This document shows, piece by piece, positions 7,248 through 9,667 of a DNA stretch of 9,667 nucleotides. Made by a program: the position numbers and the translations under genes. The number at the start of each line of letters is the position of its first letter. Position 1 is the first letter of the stretch. The DNA comes from Halothiobacillus neapolitanus (GTDB taxonomy: Bacteria > Pseudomonadota > Gammaproteobacteria > Halothiobacillales > Halothiobacillaceae). The DNA is taken from contig DYMR01000065.1 in NCBI GenBank assembly GCA_020721485.1, forward strand, positions 1-9,667, read 5' to 3'. Under the pieces are notes generated by a model that saw only the letters and a program-made list of their open reading frames with translations, was not told the DNA's origin and did not search any database.

Positions 7248-7896
7248 GCCGGTGATTTTGCTCGGACACGGCGGCCACGCCAGCGTCATGCGGGCGCTGA
7301 TCGCCGCGCTGGGTCGCCGTGTGGTCGGCGTGCTGACCCCGGCTTTGCCCGTGGGGAGTGCGTGGCAGGGCATTCCCGTGTTGGGCGGCGATGATTGGTT
7401 GGATCGCCCCGAAGCGGCGGCGCATGAGTTCGCCTTGGGATTGGGGCGAATGCCGAATCAGCCGCAGCGGCGCGCGGGGCTCTTCGCGGCTGTGCAGGCG
7501 CGGGGGTTATCGCTGCCGGTTTGGGTGCATCCCTCGGCGGTGGTGGATCCGTCCGCGCGCTTGGCCGATGGGGTACAAATCATGGCGGGGGCGATTGTGC
7601 AGGCCGAAGCGGTGCTTGCCACCGATGTGCTTATCAACACCGGTGCGCAGGTCGATCATCATGCCCAGATTGGCGCGCACAGCCATGTGGCGCCCGGCGC
7701 GGTGCTATGTGGCGAGGTCGTGCTCGGCGCGGCGGTGTTCGTCGGCGCGGGCGCGGTGTTGATTCAAGGGATTTCGGTCGGGGCAGGGGCGGAAATTGCG
7801 GCAGGTGCCACGGTGCATCGCCCGGTGCCGGCGGCGGTGCGTTGGATTCCGGGGCGCGCGCCGCAGCCCTTGCCTTTGCCCTTCCATTTGCCGTAG
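7240..7896 (+). CDS. NeuD/PglD-type sugar N-acetyltransferase (probable LegH function)
   Basis: The 218-aa product has the two-part structure of this family. An N-terminal nucleotide-sugar-binding domain carries LGHGGHA at residues 8-14. A C-terminal left-handed beta-helix is built of hexapeptide repeats from about residue 100 to 205 and binds acetyl-CoA. H140 in VDHHAQIG aligns with the catalytic His of PglD. PglD acetylates the C4 amine of the very sugar LegC would make, so the likely job here is the acetylation before LegG (the LegH step). An O-acetyltransferase role on the finished acid, as known for some NeuD relatives, is an alternative. The ATG overlaps the legI stop by 8 nt and has GGAG 9 nt upstream. 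The C-terminal tail is rich in Pro and Leu. Confidence 0.85.
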   Translation: MSKPVILLGHGGHASVMRALIAALGRRVVGVLTPALPVGSAWQGIPVLGGDDWLDRPEAAAHEFALGLGRMPNQPQRRAGLFAAVQARGLSLPVWVHPSAVVDPSARLADGVQIMAGAIVQAEAVLATDVLINTGAQVDHHAQIGAHSHVAPGAVLCGEVVLGAAVFVGAGAVLIQGISVGAGAEIAAGATVHRPVPAAVRWIPGRAPQPLPLPFHLP

Positions 7897-7901
7897 CACC
7901 C

Positions 7902-7921
7902 GCCATAGCGCGCGCCGTGGC
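7902..7921 (+). other. Possible intercistronic hairpin
   Basis: A 20-nt near-palindrome (5-bp outer stem with one G-U pair, one mismatch, 2 inner bp, GCGC loop) starts 5 nt after the acetyltransferase stop. It lies in the only real gap of the operon. There is no U-run, so full termination is unlikely; an mRNA-processing or stability element is conceivable. The gap also has an imperfect direct repeat, TTCGGCATT at 7930 and TTCGGGCATT at 7943. Confidence 0.3.
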
Positions 7922-7968
7922 AAGTTAGCTTCGGCATTTGAGTTCGGGCATTGGGAACATCACGATTC

Positions 7969-7973
7969 AGGAG
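7969..7973 (+). promoter_or_regulatory. Ribosome binding site of the ptmE-type gene (decides the start)
   Basis: AGGAG lies 7 nt before the ATG at 7981. An ATG at 7975, two codons upstream in the same frame, is only 1 nt from this site and is therefore not the likely start. This is one of the strongest ribosome sites in the operon, matching a gene that cannot rely on coupling to its upstream neighbour. Confidence 0.85.
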
Positions 7974-7980
7974 AATGAGC

Positions 7981-9042
7981 ATGGCCTTTGAATGGCAGTC
8001 GATCTGCGTGCCGCCAACGGCGGAAATTCGCCAAGCGATTGGGGTTATCGACCAAGGTGCCAAGCAAATCGCGCTGGTGGTCGATGAGGGCGGGCGTTTG
8101 CTCGGCACCGTGACCGATGGCGATATTCGCCGCGCGATTTTGCGCCATGTGGCGCTGGATGCGCCGGTCGAAACGGTGATGAATACCCAGCCGCGCACCC
8201 TGCCGCCGTCGTATTCGCGCGCCGAGGCGATGCTGCTGCTGGGTAGCGCGCAAGTCATGCAAGTGCCGATCGTCGATGCGACGGGTCGGGTCGTGGGGCT
8301 GGAAACGCTGTCCGATCTGCTCAAACGGCCTCGGCGGGAAAATCCGGTGTTTTTGATGGCGGGCGGCTTCGGCACCCGCCTGCGCCCCCTCACCGATCAC
8401 TGCCCCAAACCGATGTTGCCGGTCGGCGGTCGGCCGATGCTTGAACACATCCTGCAAGACCTGATCGACTTCGGGTTCTACCGATTTTTCATCTCGGTGC
8501 ACTACCTGCGCGAACAGGTGATCGCGCATTTCCAAGACGGCAGCCGCTGGGGCGTGAACATTCAATACATTCATGAAGATACCCCGTTGGGCACCGCCGG
8601 TTGCCTCGGGCTGCTGCCGAAAGAAACGGTGCAAAGCCCGATCATCGTCGTCAACGGCGACATCATGACGCGGGTGAATTACGAAGCCCTGCTGCAAGAC
8701 CATGACCGGCACACGCCCGCCGCGACCGTCTGCACGCGCCAATACGACTTTCAGGTGCCTTATGGCGTGATCGCGCACGAGGGGCAGCGCATCACCGACA
8801 TCACCGAAAAGCCGGTGCACCATTTTTTTGTCAGCGCCGGAATTTATGTCCTCGCCCCGCAGGTGGTGTACGGCATCGCCGCCGAGCAGCGGCTCGACAT
8901 GCCCGATTTACTGAAAATCCAGATTGGCGAAGGCCGCAGCGTGCGGATGTTTCCGGTGCATGAATACTGGCTCGATATTGGCCGGATGAACGACTTCGAG
9001 CTGGCGCAAAGCGATGCGCCGCGCGTGCTGCGCCATGAGTGA
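7981..9042 (+). CDS. ptmE: PtmE-type CBS-domain sugar-phosphate nucleotidyltransferase
   Basis: The 353-aa product joins two CBS motifs (about residues 8-55 and 68-115) to a nucleotidyltransferase domain (about 122-345). The CBS part shows VTDGDIRRAI at 44-53. The transferase part begins with the NTP-binding signature GGFGTRLRPLT, then KPMLP at 143-147, and NGDI at 225-228 is a likely metal-binding site. This architecture is that of Campylobacter PtmE, which makes GDP-glucosamine from glucosamine-1-phosphate and GTP for the GDP-linked legionaminate route. CBS pairs commonly bind adenine nucleotides, so allosteric control is possible. The gene follows an 84-nt gap, unlike all other junctions here, and overlaps legF by 8 nt. 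The nucleotide and sugar actually used are inferred; related CBS enzymes occur in other surface-sugar clusters. Confidence 0.85.
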   Translation: MAFEWQSICVPPTAEIRQAIGVIDQGAKQIALVVDEGGRLLGTVTDGDIRRAILRHVALDAPVETVMNTQPRTLPPSYSRAEAMLLLGSAQVMQVPIVDATGRVVGLETLSDLLKRPRRENPVFLMAGGFGTRLRPLTDHCPKPMLPVGGRPMLEHILQDLIDFGFYRFFISVHYLREQVIAHFQDGSRWGVNIQYIHEDTPLGTAGCLGLLPKETVQSPIIVVNGDIMTRVNYEALLQDHDRHTPAATVCTRQYDFQVPYGVIAHEGQRITDITEKPVHHFFVSAGIYVLAPQVVYGIAAEQRLDMPDLLKIQIGEGRSVRMFPVHEYWLDIGRMNDFELAQSDAPRVLRHE

Positions 9043-9667
9043 GACGCCCCCGTCTTCCGGTGCTGCGCCGCGCGTTTTGGCGCTCATCCCCGCACGCGGC
9101 GGCAGCAAAGGTTTACCGGGGAAAAACATTCGCCCGCTGGCGGGTAAGCCCTTGATTGCCTGGAGCATCGACGCGGCGCGGGCATCCCCGTGGATCACGG
9201 ACATCGTGGTCAGCAGCGAGGATGCCGCGATTCTGGCCGTGGCACGCGCGCACGGTGCGGCCACCCCGTTCGTTCGCCCCGTCGAATTGGCGCAAGACGA
9301 TACCCCGAGCCTCGCGGTGGTGTGGCATGCGCTCGAACACTTGCCCGAATTCGATTGGTTGGTGCTGTTGCAGCCGACTTCGCCGCTGCGCAGCGCCGAA
9401 GACATCGACGGCGCACTCGCCCGCTGTTGGGCGCTGAATGCCCCCGCCTGCGTGAGTGTGAGTGACGCGCCGTGTACGCCGTGGTGGTTGTTTCGGCTAG
9501 ATGAAGAACAACGCCTGCACAGCTTCATGCCCGAATCCGAGCGCCCGCAGCGGCGGCAAGATGCGCCCGCGCTGCACACCCTGAACGGTGCGGTGTATGT
9601 CGCGCGGGTCGATTGGCTGCGACAAACGCGCAGTTTTCTCAGTGCAGAAACCCGCGCATGGCCGATG
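9035..9667 (+). CDS. legF: LegF/NeuA-type CMP-nonulosonate synthetase, 3' end outside the window
   Basis: This frame stays open to the last base (211 codons, no stop), so the gene is cut by the window edge. Family members are around 230 residues, so little is missing. The product activates the nonulosonic acid with CTP to the CMP-sugar that the transferase uses. Motifs seen are the nucleotide-binding ARGGSKGLPGKNI at residues 20-32, LQPTSPLR at 112-119, RRQD at 173-176 and NGAVY at 184-188. The ATG at 9035 overlaps the upstream stop by 8 nt and has no good ribosome site, so translation probably depends on coupling. About 12 Ser/Pro/Ala-rich residues precede the core fold. Specificity for legionaminic acid rather than sialic or pseudaminic acid is inferred from the cluster. 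Confidence 0.92.
   Translation, partial: MSETPPSSGAAPRVLALIPARGGSKGLPGKNIRPLAGKPLIAWSIDAARASPWITDIVVSSEDAAILAVARAHGAATPFVRPVELAQDDTPSLAVVWHALEHLPEFDWLVLLQPTSPLRSAEDIDGALARCWALNAPACVSVSDAPCTPWWLFRLDEEQRLHSFMPESERPQRRQDAPALHTLNGAVYVARVDWLRQTRSFLSAETRAWPM

Noticed and set aside
6180..7373. 397-codon minus-strand frame across legI
   Set aside because: It is a shadow of legI, with low-complexity Arg/Gln/His composition and no ribosome site or family motif noticed.
1..9667. Insertion sequence, CRISPR array, tRNA or toxin-antitoxin pair
   Set aside because: No transposase-like frame, terminal repeats, spaced direct repeats or tRNA-like fold was seen, and the coding space is fully used by the listed genes.

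Overview
The window is a GC-rich bacterial stretch that is almost entirely coding. It holds a nonulosonic (sialic-acid-like) sugar cluster whose gene set fits the legionaminic acid pathway, next to a divergently transcribed flagellin glycosyltransferase of the Maf family. The family types, Shine-Dalgarno sites and heavy gene overlap suggest a polar-flagellated Gram-negative proteobacterium, probably a gammaproteobacterium. That placement is inferred from gene content and style only, because no taxonomic marker gene is present.

Layout: positions 1-100 hold no supported gene, only a possible hairpin beyond the end of the Maf gene. The minus-strand Maf gene (101-2695) carries a MAF/DUF115-type domain, a TPR-like C-terminal part and a perfect 12-bp tandem repeat near its 5' end. 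A 134-bp divergent intergenic region (2696-2829) must contain the start signals for both directions. On the plus strand follow legB (2830-3843), legC (3836-4999), legG/neuC (4999-6171), legI/neuB (6168-7247), a neuD/pglD-type acetyltransferase (7240-7896), a ptmE-type CBS-nucleotidyltransferase (7981-9042), and legF/neuA (9035 to the window edge, 3' incomplete). Every junction overlaps by 1, 4 or 8 nt, except for an 84-nt gap before the ptmE-type gene.

How the genes work together (from known family chemistry): the nucleotidyltransferase makes or helps make a nucleotide-linked glucosamine. LegB (4,6-dehydratase), LegC (4-aminotransferase) and the acetyltransferase turn nucleotide-GlcNAc into nucleotide-N,N'-diacetylbacillosamine. 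LegG removes the nucleotide with 2-epimerisation, LegI condenses the product with phosphoenolpyruvate, and LegF activates it as the CMP-sugar. The Maf protein would then transfer the sugar to Ser/Thr of flagellin in the cytoplasm. The hydrolysing epimerase LegG, in place of a PseG-type hydrolase, argues for legionaminic rather than pseudaminic acid.

I see no mobile element, CRISPR array, tRNA, rRNA or evident new system. The points most worth a second look are the in-frame repeat in maf, the Maf-TPR architecture, the repeated 8-nt overlap, the isolated ptmE-type cistron, and the divergent control region.
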